Shown here: positions 45,700 through 57,660 of the stretch, piece by piece
Numbering within the stretch: position 1 is the stretch's first letter
How the letters are laid out: each line of letters begins with the position of its first letter
Origin: Pseudeuparius sepicola
Taxonomy: Eukaryota; Arthropoda; Insecta; Coleoptera; Anthribidae
Reading direction: 5' to 3'
DNA length: 64,000 nucleotides
Assembly: GCA_963920635.1 (NCBI GenBank)
Contig: OY987303.1
Span: forward strand, 13,556,175 to 13,620,174
Notes under the pieces: generated by a model
Told to the model about the DNA's origin: nothing
Database searches by the model: none
The model's input: the letters and a program-made list of their open reading frames with translations, nothing else
Position numbers and translations under genes: made by a program

Positions 45700-47310
45700 T
45701 AAACCAAAGTCAAATATTTCAAATTAAGAAAAAGCAACAATTAGATCTTAGATCACTTACTTAAATCAGATAGGATAATTAAAATATTACCAGAGAAAAA
45801 ACTGTGTATGATAATAAATCAAATGATTTATTAAATGAAGGAACTTACAAGAGGATAAACAAAGACCCTACAACTTCAATAGAAAATAGAAACTAAAATA
45901 TAAATAACACTGTATAAATACCGCGAACAAATTGCACAGAGACAAAGAGACTCTTAACTCCGCATCATTCAAAACCTCCACACTTATAATGGTTTACCAA
46001 AAATACCTACACAAAATTAACATTCCTTTTCGCCCCATTGTGAGTTCAACAATTCCACCATGCCATTCGTTAGCAAAATATTTACTTAAAATTGTTACTC
46101 CGTTAGTAGGAAACTCAAATTCATTTATCAGAAACAGTAATCATTTTTTAGAAAAAAATAGGCAACATCAATTTCCGGATCATTATATTAGCTAGCTTCG
46201 ATATGGTTAGTCTTTTTACCAATGTTCCTATTGACAAATCATTGAAAATTTTACGCAGAAAGTTAGAAAATGATAAGATTTTAATAGAAAGGACAAATTT
46301 TAATATATTATTGCAATATTATAACTAAAAATACTATGTGTTAAAACCACTTATTTTCAACTAGCAGGAAATGAATTTTACCAGCAGGAATTTGGAATGG
46401 CTATGTGGTCTCTTTTACCACCTCTCATAAGCATGGAAGATTTTGAACAAAATTAGTTGGCTAGATATGTTCACCAACCTAATGTTTGGTGGAGATATGT
46501 AGATTACATATTTGTTATATGGGAACATGGAGTAGATTATTATTATTCATTATTAAATTTTATAAACTCTCAAGAACCTTCTATTAAGTTTACCTTAGAA
46601 ATTGATCAATTACCTTTCTTAGATGTTTCTATACTAAAATCAGATAGTATAGAAACTAGTGTCTATATAGAAAAAAAAACAACACTTACTAATAGATATC
46701 TCCATTTTAACTGTAATCATCATATTAGTGTTAAAATAGGAGTAATTAAAAGTTTGTATGACAACGCTAAAACGATTTGTTCTAATAACACAAAATTTGA
46801 GAAGGAAATTAAACATATTAAACATATTCTTGACAAAAATGGTTATTCTATTGAATTTGTTAAGCAAGTTTTTCAGGATTGCCAACAAAATAACAATGCT
46901 AATAGACTTAAAGAAATAAATCTGGTGGACCGACCAGTAATTTTAATAATTCCTTATATTCCTGGACTATTTTAGAGCTATGTCAGAGCAGTAGATATTT
47001 AAAACCAAAAAATATAATTAAGATCGATGCTAGTTAAAACGAAACCATTTAATGAGGTACAAATTTCAAAATTATAAAATTCCTTGCGAATGCGGAGACT
47101 TGTAGACCATTTAATGTTCGTTCAAAAAAAATATATAAATTATATCAGACAAAGTCAAAAATATGTGAACAGTCTTTTAATAACACTCATAAGGTTTTGT
47201 GGCATAGGTCCAAACCAATTCTCAAAGAAAAAGTAGGGATTAGGCGAAAAATTAAAGAATCAGCATTTATTCTAGAAAATACGGACAACAACTGTGTTGC
47301 CATCGACAAT
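45700..47310 (+). mobile_element. Penelope-like element, copy d (largest)
   Basis: Begins with LLNEGTYKRINKDPTTSIEN (about 45828). It then carries IPFRPIVSS and KYLLKIVTPLVGNSNSF (45932-46195), SFDMVSLFTNVPIDKSL (46197), the polymerase core region (46457-46975), a degraded endonuclease (CECG, 47087) and WHRSKPILKEKVGIRRKIKE (47200). It is cut at about 47300, where copy e continues differently. 5' end unclear. Confidence 0.82.
46457..46975 (+). pseudogene. Penelope-like reverse transcriptase, C-terminal part
   Basis: 172 codons without an ATG: HQPNVWWRYVDYIFVIWEHG, IKFTLEIDQLPFLDVSIL, TNRYLHFNCNHHISVKIGV and IKSLYDNAKTICSN. Known: RT motif YVDD binds the catalytic metal ions; here it reads YVDY (46496-46507), so one essential Asp is replaced, by a single G-to-T change. 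The upstream fingers and palm lie in other frames with stops (46193, 46324), so this is an inactive relic. The reading LPFLDV followed by TNRYLH is typical of Penelope RT thumb regions. Confidence 0.85.
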
Positions 47311-47314
47311 GTGC

Positions 47315-48125
47315 AGCTAATACAAACTAGGGGCTTATTGTTATATGGTGATATTTATAAGAGTTTTGTGTTTTGTTGTTTTTTTTTTCGATTTTATTTT
47401 TAATTTAAAAATTGTTGTCTATGTAGTGTTTTCTAAGACTGAATTTATATTTTGCGGTTCTTCAATACAATGTTCCAGGTATAATTTTTTCTCTCCAAAG
47501 AAAGTTGTAAGTGATTGGGGGTGGGGGTGGGGCAGCCTGCTTGGGTTTGCACGCGGAATACTCCAGGAATGGCCCTGGATATGGCTAGTTCTTTTTGAAG
47601 AAAAAATAAGATGCAATCAATATAAATGGGCCTTCATTTTAAGATCACTACGAGGAAAATCAGTCCATCAGAGGCGGAGCTATACGCTATAAAAGATCGT
47701 CACTTTCATCGTTGCTATATGCTCTAGTACTGACACTGCCTTATTTCTTTTGTCCATATTTTTTTTATTTACCAGCATATTTAAAAAAAACGTGGTATCC
47801 TTGCTGGCTGAAAAGACGGATTATTAACAGAAAAGTTCAAAATGGTTGATTTTCTGAATTTCAAGATGGCGGCCATGCTTGAAAATTGTCCTTTCCTTGA
47901 GCTAATTCTTTTTAAGCAAAAATATTAGAATAATGTAACAGATACAAAAAGTCAATAAAACAGGCCTTGCTCTAAATTGTATGACCACCCTGAGTCAAAA
48001 AAATTTTAATCCATCCGTATATAAAGAAATTGCTTTTAATTATTATGAAAACCTATTTTCATTTTAAATTATTATGCTAACATCTAACATGATATCCATA
48101 TAATTTTTGGTTGGGTTTTTTCGTC
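47315..48125. other. gap between Penelope copies d and e
   Basis: Contains a G-rich patch (47513-47540) and a lone right-end-like word GACCACCCTGA near 47983. No gene recognised. Confidence 0.4.
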
Positions 48126-48129
48126 ACAG

Positions 48130-48900
48130 AACCTAAATCAAACTGATTAAAAGACAACTTTTTAAGTTGACGGGAAAATTCATAAATGCTTAACATTAAA
48201 CGAAACCGTTTAATGTACAAAGTTCAAAAAATTTCATTAATAAAATTCTTTGTGAATGTGGAAAGTTCTATGTCGGGGAGACTTGTAGGCCATTTAATGT
48301 TCGTTTAAACTTACGCAAAACATAAAAATTATATCAGGTAAAATCAAATAATGTCAAAGTCAATAATAACAATAACCATAAAATGTTGTGGGATAGGTCC
48401 CAACCAATTCTCAAAGAAGAAGTAGGAAATAGTCGAAAAATTAAGGGATCAGCATTTATTCTAGGAAATACGGACAACTGTTTTGTTGAATGTTCAGTGG
48501 AATTCAGTAAAATATTATTGCCAGTTATTCAAAGACAAAGATAAGTTAGTATAGATAATTAGAACACCAGGTACAATATCAGACAGGTGGCTAGGTTATT
48601 GCTTCTGTTGTCATGACACTTTAACTTGACATTAATTATTCTGTCATTTCATTTTGACGTGACATTATCTTTGAGAAAAAAGGAAGATTTATTCTTCGAA
48701 AGCTCAGAAAACAAAGTTGTTAATGACGAAGTTACTTATTTTTTGAGTTTGAGGTTCAAATTTTCGTTAATTTTCTGTTACCTAAGTGTATGAATTTTCC
48801 TGGAAACTTGAAAAACTTGTCTTTTAGTCAGCGAAAACTGGATGTGTTTGCGCCACAAAAAAATTCCGACAATATCTAACGTCATGACAGTTTTTAGATC
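48130..48900 (+). mobile_element. Penelope-like element, copy e (endonuclease and 3' end)
   Basis: A terminal segment (48145-48220: GATTAAAAGACAACTTTTTA) is followed directly by the endonuclease (48241-48544) and then the 3' terminal repeat to about 48900 (GACGTGACATTATCTTTGAG; GTTTGCGCCACAAA). RT is deleted, the same layout as copy c. Confidence 0.78.
48241..48544 (+). pseudogene. GIY-YIG endonuclease domain of Penelope copy e
   Basis: KILCECGKFYVGETCRPFNV then RLNL; after a broken stretch, WDRSQPILKEEVGNSRKIKG, SAFILGNTDNCFVECSVEFS and KILLPVIQRQR before TAA. CxCGKxYVGET is the GIY-YIG core of Penelope endonucleases, which nicks the target DNA for priming. A stop after the RLNLRKT stretch disables it. 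Confidence 0.75.
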
Positions 48901-48904
48901 TCTG

Positions 48905-49955
48905 TATTTAATAAATATAGGTAATCTATTATATGGCTGAGTTTAATGTAGCTACAAATTTGAAACGCTTTGTAAATATGTAGAAACATTGGACAGTGGA
49001 CGTTGCTATTGCTATTACAGATAGCGCTGATGAAATTTCCTGGACCGCACATTTACAATGTTTTGCAATTTATTTGTTCAGAACAAATAGTTTTTAATCT
49101 TCCAACTTTTAAATTTGCTGGCTAAAATATATTGACTAAAGTGTCAAATGTCAACAGTTTACTTCCAGTTCATTGTACACCTTAGAGGTTCTAATAAGTG
49201 ATTTTCGTTTTTAACAGAAAGTGCTACTTAGCGGTTTCAAAAGCTCTTACGCACATTGAACTCAACTGATGTCTTCAATTTACTGAAAAACTATTTGGTC
49301 ATTATTTCTGGAGAACTTTTTCTTTGGAAGAGTAATAATTAGTTTTTGCGCTCATAGTTGCTTGAATTATTTTGATAAATTCGAATAATCTAATTTGTTA
49401 TAACTTACAGAAACAGTATCATCCATTTATTAGGATAAAAGTAATGTCTAGGCAAAAAAGTTGTAAAAAGGAATGTATTGCACCTGTTTTATTTCATTAG
49501 TTTATAGACTTTTTCTTGTTTCTTTATGAGCTAAATTCATATTGTATTTTTCCATAAAACATTTTAATATGTACTCATACTATTGTTTAATAAATGGACA
49601 TTTGAAGGTAAGCAATAGGATATAGGAATGTAGGTAACAAATTCGACATTTTCAGTAGTTTATGGCAAAAAAATATGTTCTTCGAAAACAAAATAAACTT
49701 AAACTTCAAGCACATAACCTTCTAAATCATACTTGAACCCTTGATCGGCATTTTATCAGAAACCCTCGCTGTTTCTGAAGGTTTCTCTGTAGCATTCATC
49801 CCAGCGCTTTCACCAGAACTGCAAAATTTACATCTTCGTCGTGCTTAAATATTATCTAACGCACTTTTTTGAGATAGTCAATTACTTAACTGCTTTCGTA
49901 CATACTATGGTAGTTGTAACGCATTAGTGGTCACTTATAAGTGACCAAAAATCAA
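48905..49955. other. gene-free stretch
   Basis: AT-rich, nothing recognised. Confidence 0.45.
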
Positions 49956-49959
49956 AAAT

Positions 49960-50600
49960 TTCGTTTAAGAAACCAACCCGATCGCATGCTGCACCTGACA
50001 CCAGCCAATAGACAACAGTCCACGACTTCCAGTTGAATCTCCCTCCAAGATGAACACCTGAATCGCAACAGTTATCGTCCACCCCGGGATACTCCTGTAA
50101 CCACGAGAATTTAATTACTGGACATCTCTGCTTAATGGCAGCCGGCACTTCCCCCCCCCCCCACATAATATCCCAATTTGCTAAGTGTGCGCTGGGAAAA
50201 AAGGCGCGGACCAATCCGCGTCGCGGAATTTTTAATTACGCCGGCCCACGTTCTTTTGTTTTCTCGCCTGCTTGATTTGAAAAGTGCTTTATTCGGATGT
50301 GTCTGGGGGCGCGGTCGCGGTAATGCATTCGCGAGGGGAGGCGGGAGGGGAAAGGGGGAGATCTATTTGGCTGGCGGGGGTTTTTAATGGTAATTAAGGT
50401 GATTAAATTTCTAATTAATGCGGGCGGGGAAATTGTCGTGGCTCTGTTTATGGGAATGCGGGGAGCACAGAGCGAGGGATGAGACTATAAGATGCGAGAA
50501 TCGATGGGTAGTGCAGACAAAAGGATGGATTCCATTTTTAATTTGATAATTACTGGTGGAGGATTGAAGTGGCGGTGGCGAGGGAGAAATCTGTCGCAAA
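49960..50600. promoter_or_regulatory. GC-rich island 9, upstream of Vsx
   Basis: Long island holding a poly-C run (50149-50162), GGACCAATCCGCGTCGCGG, TTTTTAATTACGCCGG, and a set of TAATTA-type words at 50388-50420 within GGGGGTTTTTAATGGTAATT. High density of homeodomain-like cores; no exon recognised. Confidence 0.42.
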
Positions 50601-50604
50601 GTTG

Positions 50605-51180
50605 ATGAGAGTCATTAATAATCATGCCTTAAATGTTGCCAGAATAAAAAATATTAGGTATGTACCTACTTATATTATTTCCCAGAATTTAATTAATATT
50701 TCTCAATATAATAATAATAGTAAAAGCTTTATTTAGCACATTGCTACTTATTACAGAATGTAAACTATACACATAGCATTGTATTCTACTTTTTCTCTAT
50801 TCTAACTTATACACAAAAAACGGAATTTAAGTTATATTATTTAAAATAACAAAAAGTTAGTTTTTGCTTTAATGTAACTTATTAATTTTGTTCTAAATTT
50901 TGCTAAACTTTTAATCGTTTTAATATTGATTGGCAGTTTCTTTTTTGGAAATATTCGAAATCAAAAAATATTTAATATTTTTATTTTGAAGACAGAAATT
51001 AAAGTATTTTCAACTATTTTTCGATTTACCCTCAAGGTTCGGTTTTGTAAATTTTGTAATACACTGATTTGAGATTCATTAAATAATAATAAAATAAAAA
51101 ATATTTTCTTCTGTTATAACTAGAAAACGGAAACATTTAGGAATTTGTTGTTTTTACGAAAAGGAAGAAAATAACAAATA
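50605..51180. other. gene-free stretch
   Basis: Very AT-rich, nothing recognised. Confidence 0.45.
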
Positions 51181-51185
51181 AAGAT

Positions 51186-51352
51186 GTTACGGGACACCCG
51201 GTATTTCCTGTACTAATCAAGATATCGAGATGCAGTTTGCGGCATTCAACTTTTCTTGAAAATCAAGCCCTGGACACTTTAACCGCACTTTTTGTCTATC
51301 TCGTCGAGAAATGGGAGAAACCTCCTAAAACCGACCAATTTGGACCACCCTG
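51186..51352. repeat. solitary transposon right end
   Basis: GGACCACCCTG|TA ending at 51352 has the form of a right terminus of the CAGGGTG class. The left part (GGACACCCGGTATTTCC at 51192) is not its inverse, so this is a truncated or composite remnant. Confidence 0.45.
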
Positions 51353-51354
51353 TA

Positions 51355-52330
51355 CACATGTTTTGGAATTAAAAATACAATATTTCCTCTATTATTTTTT
51401 ATTTAGTAGAAAGTAACAAAATCTCTATAGAAGTACCTAATACTTATTTGTTACATTTATTATGTTGCCTTTTTTCGTGTTTTTTACTGTCAATGGTCAA
51501 CAATGAATCTGTCTTTTAAGTTTGTTCGGACATAACTTTTAAAGAAATCATACTTTCGAACCTGTCTCTCAAAAAAAGAATATACAAAAATATACAAACA
51601 GGTGTATTGATTTCCTCAAACAGTTTATGAAATATGTTGCCTTCAAATTCATTTGGATTCGAAATAAAAAGCCAGATATGATTATTTCTTACATTCATAC
51701 TTCAGTGTGATAGAACTAAATTCCCAAAAACGGAAAGCTCTTTTTATAAAATTCGAAATTTTTAAAAAACCAAGTTAACTATTTACAGACTGAACTAAGT
51801 AGTGGAATACCATATAGGTATATTAAAGGTGCATTTTCCATATGTCCCTAATCAGCTATTGTAATATTAACAGAGTATTCCTTTTTTGAGTAATAACAAA
51901 GTAAAATATTGTAGGTATTTTGAAAACGACGATTAACTAATTATTAATACCTAATTGGTAATTTAAGTATAAATAATTCTAGTACCTATTTGGCATTCTA
52001 AACGAAGTAGGTAATAGTAATAATGGCGCTGTTGCGATTCTTTTGTAGAAAATATTAGGTTAAGACTTCGTATTTTCATTTTTTTCTACCCTGTCTCGAT
52101 TTTCGCTGTGAAAGTTTACAAACATGGGACCACAAAAGCCTCCTTTTTGAATTCTGCGAACATAATAAGAACACCTCCGAGACCGAAAACTAGAATAACA
52201 TGTTTGGTAAATTATAGTCTAGATATAAGTAGATACGTACCACGTACCTATCAATACATCGTTGACTACAAAATATTTTTGCCTCTATTATACACATTCA
52301 CAGAAAAAATAAACTATAATTTTGTTTACA
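51355..52330. other. gene-free stretch
   Basis: AT-rich; the 81-codon frame at 52108-52353 has no recognised domain and ends in the inverted repeat arm. Confidence 0.4.
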
Positions 52331-52331
52331 T

Positions 52332-52644
52332 ATTACACAAAACTTTCCCATAATAAGACCATTTTTTACAAAGTTTATATTAACAAATATTGTTATAAAA
52401 ACTCGACGTTTCGCTCCTGATTCGGAGCTTTTTCAAGAGTAATTCCTTAACATGACCTCAAAAATGTTTAAAAAGATTAATTTGTTAGATATAAAGAATT
52501 GTTTCGGGTATTTATAAATTTAAAAACGATGGAAAAATTTTTGACAGACATAAAATTAGAAAAATATTTATAAGTTTTTATAACAATATTTGTTAATATA
52601 AACTTTGTAAAAAATGGTCTTATTATGGGAAAGTTTTGTGTAAT
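52332..52644. repeat. inverted repeat with hammerhead-like loop
   Basis: Arms of about 72 bp are nearly identical: ATTACACAAAACTTTCCCAT, then AATAAGACCATTTTTTAC against GTAAAAAATGGTCTTATT. The loop has the hammerhead-like motif at 52401-52436. Arrangement and motif resemble inverted terminal repeats of a Penelope-like element. Confidence 0.75.
52401..52436 (-). ncRNA. degenerate hammerhead-like motif
   Basis: Minus strand: CTTGAAAAA, then GCTCC-GAATCA-GGAGC (perfect stem II), GAAAC, GTCGAG. Stem II followed by GAAACGUC is hammerhead-like, but the CUGANGA box is altered, so self-cleavage is unlikely. Confidence 0.4.
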
Positions 52645-52702
52645 GTTACACTGAAGACCGGGAAACTATATTAGAATTGATACGTACAATAACTAATCAA
52701 TG

Positions 52703-53046
52703 GTGGCGTCGCTCGTACCGGCGCTGACTTTTTAGACTGCATGTTTTTCTGCCTTCGATCGACCTCGGTTCGAGGCAGGCACATGAACATGTCTCCTAAA
52801 TAGGCTTTACCCGTGTGATTCACTAATTGTCCTACACTCACTGGGATTACTACGGTTTTCTAGGGTTTTCCGTAGTACTTGAGCGAATGCTATCCTAGTT
52901 CTATCGGGAAAAAAGTCGGCCCTAGCCGCAAATGGCAACGAAGATAGTATAGTAGTAATTGCCCCCCTCCCCCGCACAAGCATGTGGTTGCTTCTGGGGT
53001 ACTCCTAGTTTGGAGTATTGTGAGGGTGAGAATTATTATTATTATT
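52703..53046 (+). mobile_element. tRNA-derived SINE, copy 2
   Basis: GTGGCGTCGCTCGTACCGGC as A-box region and CTCGGTTCGAGGC as B-box region, then the body shared with 368-784 and the end GAGGGTGAGAATTATTATT. It has fewer decayed positions in the head than copy 1 and so is the better reference. Confidence 0.72.
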
Positions 53047-53049
53047 CGA

Positions 53050-54350
53050 GACACTGTCATTTTTCACGATCAATACATTTTGTGATATGATAAAATATTG
53101 TGTTAACAAGTCGATATTATTTGCTCTTTGTTTCTGTCTGAATTCCCATTAACCCTCCTTTATCTACGCTTTCCAGTTCCGTATTCAACATGTTGAGAAC
53201 CTCTGGCACGATTTATACCTACCTACATATTCATTCTGAATAGTACAAAGGGCCTCTTGCTCGCTGTAGGGCTCTTTTTCCCGTTTCAGCTGTCCAAATT
53301 ACAGAAACCTGCTGCACAGAAAATCAATACATTGTAACGGAGATCTTTTCGCAAGCGTAAGTCTCGCAGCTTCGACTGTTGCAATGGGGATATGAGGGAC
53401 ACAGTTGTAACAATAATCTTTTTATAATAAATCGTTTATTATAATGGAACATAAAGTTATAAGTTACAATAAAATGCTAAAAATCAGAGAACAAGTACGT
53501 GAAAGAGTGAAATACTTTTATTTTTTATGAAATACAAGCCTCAAATGCTATTCAAAATAATTCAAAATGGGAACTGTCCTGTCTTGTACTTTCGTGCGTC
53601 ATTTTCATATCTGTAATTAAAAATATGTTTTATAGTCGTTACGAAAATTATCGCTGTGGCGATTGATGGCTTTTTTAACATCGACTGGGAATTTTAGATA
53701 TGTATGTTTATGTTTCAATATCTATATGCATCGATAATCCAATAATCTATGGATTTCAGTTCAGCATCAAATAATCATTAATCAAGTCCAACAGAGTTTC
53801 ACTCACTATTTCAAGATGTTTTAGGCCTTATTATTTCTAGTTTCTAGAATGGCTAGTTTTAAAATGAACACTCTAAATTTTAAATAAATAAATTTCGAAA
53901 CCAGAAATTTATTATGTAAGTGCATTTTCAAACATACTTTCGACCTTTTTTTTATAAAAGAGAGGCTCAAAAAATTTCAAACAAACTACATGGTAAAAAC
54001 TCTATTGGAGAACTATAATTTATTTATAATATAATTATCAGAGATTTATTTCATCAGTACAGAGTAGGTACAGCTGCTTTCCCTTGCGTGAATAAAAGCT
54101 GAATGCTGCATAAAATATGTTGTTACAACCGTTTTAAGTAGGTATATGAACATACAAGACAATACAAGTTAAAAATCGTCCCAAACTACGCGACGAAATT
54201 ATTATATACCTTCGCGGCTGGCTGATAATTCTATGACTTGATTACGTTTCTTGTTCTTCTCCCCGTCAAGCTCCTGAATGCAATGAAATATCCCATAGTT
54301 TGTGCATCGAAAACAATGCTTTTGCTTTATTATCTATACTTTTGTTGACG
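53050..54350. other. gene-free stretch
   Basis: AT-rich, nothing recognised. Confidence 0.45.
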
Positions 54351-54354
54351 ATTA

Positions 54355-54985
54355 TTGCAGAAAATAGTTATTTATGTGCCAAGGCACTGAAGTTCAACTT
54401 TTTATGACTCATGTGGAATTTAGTTGCCGAGGCCTCTGGCCGAGGCAAATAAACCACATGAGTCATAAAAAGAACTTCGGTGCCGAGGTACATATTATGT
54501 ATTTTTTTAAATCGGAAAAAAGTGTTTTATTAGGCGAACAAATAATCATAAGAGATCACCCGTCCATGAACCGACAATGCGCGGCGCGTTGCTTGACTTT
54601 GACGATTGCTCTACCTAGACCAAGTATAATATGACGGACACACGGCACTTTCTGACAGAAAATCCAAACTACTGTTAGTTGTGCAGCCTCCATGTAAAAT
54701 AAATTAATATTGAAACCTACTAAAATATTTATACTGAAAGATTGCCCAGCTATAGGTAACAATTTCGCAATGTGTACTAAAAGTTAAATGGGATTTATTT
54801 TCCGGGTTTTCAATATTTGGTCACTTTTGACGGGCGATGGCTCCGCGTCTGACGTTTGATGTTTACATCTCGCCAAGGCCTACTTATTGAAAAAATCGTA
54901 CAATAATGGGCTACATCAGTGCCGATTTCTGAGCTTTTAATGGCGATTTTGAAACACTTCACTGCCGATTTCAAGAAAAATAATT
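54355..54985 (+). repeat. dispersed repeat A, copy 3 (with hairpin)
   Basis: The hairpin at about 54377-54490 has arms GACTCATGTGG and CCACATGAGTC, extended by CGAGGC/GCCTCG around CTCTGGC. The rest is collinear with copy 2. No coding capacity or target duplication recognised. A 19-nt perfect palindrome at 61139-61157 (AGCCTCTGGTCCAGAGGCT) looks like a leftover of the same core. Confidence 0.78.
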
Positions 54986-54989
54986 TTTC

Positions 54990-56900
54990 TATACTAGAAA
55001 AAGTTCGGTAAGTTTCTTCCCAAGGTGTGTGTCAGTTTTGACTAAGTCAACTGTAATGTCTGGGATCTTTGGCTAAAGAGTAGGTAGTCGTTGTTATTTA
55101 CTAACTTACGGAATAGTTTATTTCTTCTTCATGTCGATAATTTACCAGCCAATTTACCAAGTTATCCTACCCCTTGCTCCACACTTAGGTATAATCTTTA
55201 AAAAATAATGCAATGGAGTGAAATAAATTTTTGCGCAAAGCTTGATAACGACGTGTAAGTACAAGTTACTACGCACTCAGCAGGAATCTTTGGAATACAT
55301 CCTTGTGGCCCTTATATTTACTTCCTTCACCATTTCCGTGAAAGTTGTCAATTATTGTATCCTTGCACCGATATCTCAAATTCTAAAAATTGAAAATGGG
55401 TCTATATTTAAGTAACACCAGATATTTTCGCTACATTTGGCAACAGCACCACTGCTCGCCGTCTGTCGTCTAAAGATGGCTTCCAGTGGCGGAGTTAAAA
55501 AATAGTATCCTTTAAAAACTCAAACTTAATTAAAATACATTTCAACTTTAGCTCGAAAGTATCCAGTGACAAACCGACTGAACTTTTATTTTCTCGCCTC
55601 AACCCTTTTCCGCCCCTCCCGCAACCAGCAGTTATTTCCCACGGGTTCGTCACGTACACCCTTGCCCCGAATAACAGCGCCAATTCCCGTTGTCTTTTTT
55701 TCCGCCCAAACGGCAAAAGTAACTTTATCCCGGCGCCGGGACGTGCCCCGACGGCACCTAACTAAGGTAATGAAGAGGACCACCCGCCGGAGTCAACACG
55801 CGCCACGTCACGATCCTCGCTGCTAACTTCGTGATCTCTCGTCCGCGTTAATCCCGAATTCGCGGGTATCCGTCGTTGGGGTGCGCTAATTAGGATTATT
55901 AGGGCGGGAATAGACAAGGAAAAGTCAAAATGGGGGGTTGGTTATAGTTGGGACACAGTTCGAATGATATCTGAAACTGTTAACTTAATGGTAGGCCCAA
56001 AATGTTGCCTGTAAGTTAATTGAAAACAATATTTAGCGTAGTTGCCTAAGGTAAAACCCAAATTATATTTCTCTAGTTTTAGTTTTCTTGTCTCTAGTTC
56101 TTAAGAAAAAGTTGATCCTAAACGTAGACATAAATACTATTAAAATTGAGGTAATAACGTTCATTACTTCTCAGTAAAAAGCAGTGATTGATCACTTCTG
56201 AGGTATATTGTTGGATCTGTGGTGATAGTAAGGGTACGGTTAAGTACAAGATTTATATTATGTTATCATTTTCTCACTAACCTATCAAAACAATAATGAA
56301 GCGAAAATAAAATAAATATCAGGTGCCCTTTTATTTTAAAGAAAAATGGAAAAATGAAATTAATATTTTAGGGGAAAATCAGCCAATAATGAAAATATGT
56401 ATTCCTTTATGAAAATCTATTTTAAAAAACTAGGAAACAGTAATTGTACGTATTATAAATAACAGTGAAAAGTAAGAAATTTAGTAGTTTATGATACAAG
56501 GACGAAAAGTTGAATTTTGCCGGTCGATTCGCAGTCGATTATAATCTACCCTGAAATAGAAAAATATTGAACTGTCAATTTTCGTATGTGAATCAGATCA
56601 AATATTATAGTTTAAATAAAATAAATACAACAAAAATAAACAGAGATGAATATTTTCCCTAAGAATGCAGATAATGGAGATAATAAAAGAAACAGCAAAC
56701 TTGGTTCATTTAAAGTATTTAATGTTAAAGTATAGGACTTTAGAACTCGACGTAAATGATATTGATACACGACAGAAAGTACCTACTTTTAGTTACGCTC
56801 ACAACACTCTATAGTAGTGTGTCTGCGCGAACACTCTAGAAATTGGGGATTATTCCATGGCTAGCTATGATTTTTTTTTAATTGATCAATTTACATAATA
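54990..56900. other. stretch around GC-rich island 10
   Basis: Apart from the island at 55560-55960 the sequence is AT-rich and shows no gene or element. Confidence 0.4.
55560..55960. promoter_or_regulatory. GC-rich island 10, upstream of Vsx
   Basis: CpG-rich block (CCCGGCGCCGGGACGTGC near 55728) ending in GCGCTAATTAGGATTATTAG. Frames on both strands have no recognisable domain. Confidence 0.4.
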
Positions 56901-56905
56901 ACATA

Positions 56906-57660
56906 TTAGGCATTCTTTTAAGAATAAATTGGATATTGCCATCGAAATGGCAAGAAGCTCAAAATCTTTAGTACAAAATATCAATACTCAATAAGTGGGG
57001 CCGAAATTTTAAAAAAATATTTTCCGGAGTACCCTGCATAAACCACGAGGTACAGGTTGGTGATATTTTCTGCAAATCGATTAAGCTTTGCAAATTCGTA
57101 AATAAAATTTCAAAAAATCATTTATTAAAAAAATTAACCAAAGATAAAATGGATTTTGCATTAGTCCCCTAGGTAACTGTCAGATATGTTGACGCTGTAC
57201 CTAGTTTTTGTTTTCATGGTATTCATGGCACATCTGATTTGATTGATATGTTCCAACATGATGAATAAAGCATAATAAATTAAGGATGGAGCATGATGCA
57301 TCCAATTGCAAGAAAATGTTAAAATTAAGCATATTTTTCCAAGGGGGAACGACAGAATCAGTGGAATCCGGAATTTTGTCTTTACAAATTTTTTTAAATA
57401 AAGATTTTTTCGTAAAATTTAATTTTTTTAAAAAACCTTTATGAGCTAGACTGGCTATACTTAGTACCTCAGGCAAAGATTAATCGATTTGCAAAAAAAG
57501 ATCACCAACATGTGCTCCGCGATTTGCACAGGATGTTCTGGAAAACCATTTTTTTTAAAATTTGGCCCTACTTTGTGTATACCTTAGAGTACTGATATTT
57601 AGCACTAAAGGTTTTGAGCTATGGCCAATTCGACGGCACCATTCTTAAAAGAATGCTGTA
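56906..57660. mobile_element. foldback element F15
   Basis: Arms about 260 bp: GGCCGAAATTTTAAAAAAAT against TTTAAAATTTGGCC, and TTTTCTGCAAATCGATTAA against TTAATCGATTTGCAAAA. Each end carries its own small palindrome (CATTCTTTTAAGAAT; ATTCTTAAAAGAATG). The ends differ from the CAGGGTG class. The loop (57170-57400) has a minus frame with no recognised domain. Confidence 0.8.

Noticed and set aside
47345..47692. 115-codon plus frame
   Set aside because: Runs through a Phe-rich T-stretch and a G-rich patch after the cut end of Penelope copy d; composition artefact.
52703..52790. tRNA gene at the SINE head
   Set aside because: A- and B-box-like words are present but no cloverleaf with a proper acceptor stem; it is the SINE head.
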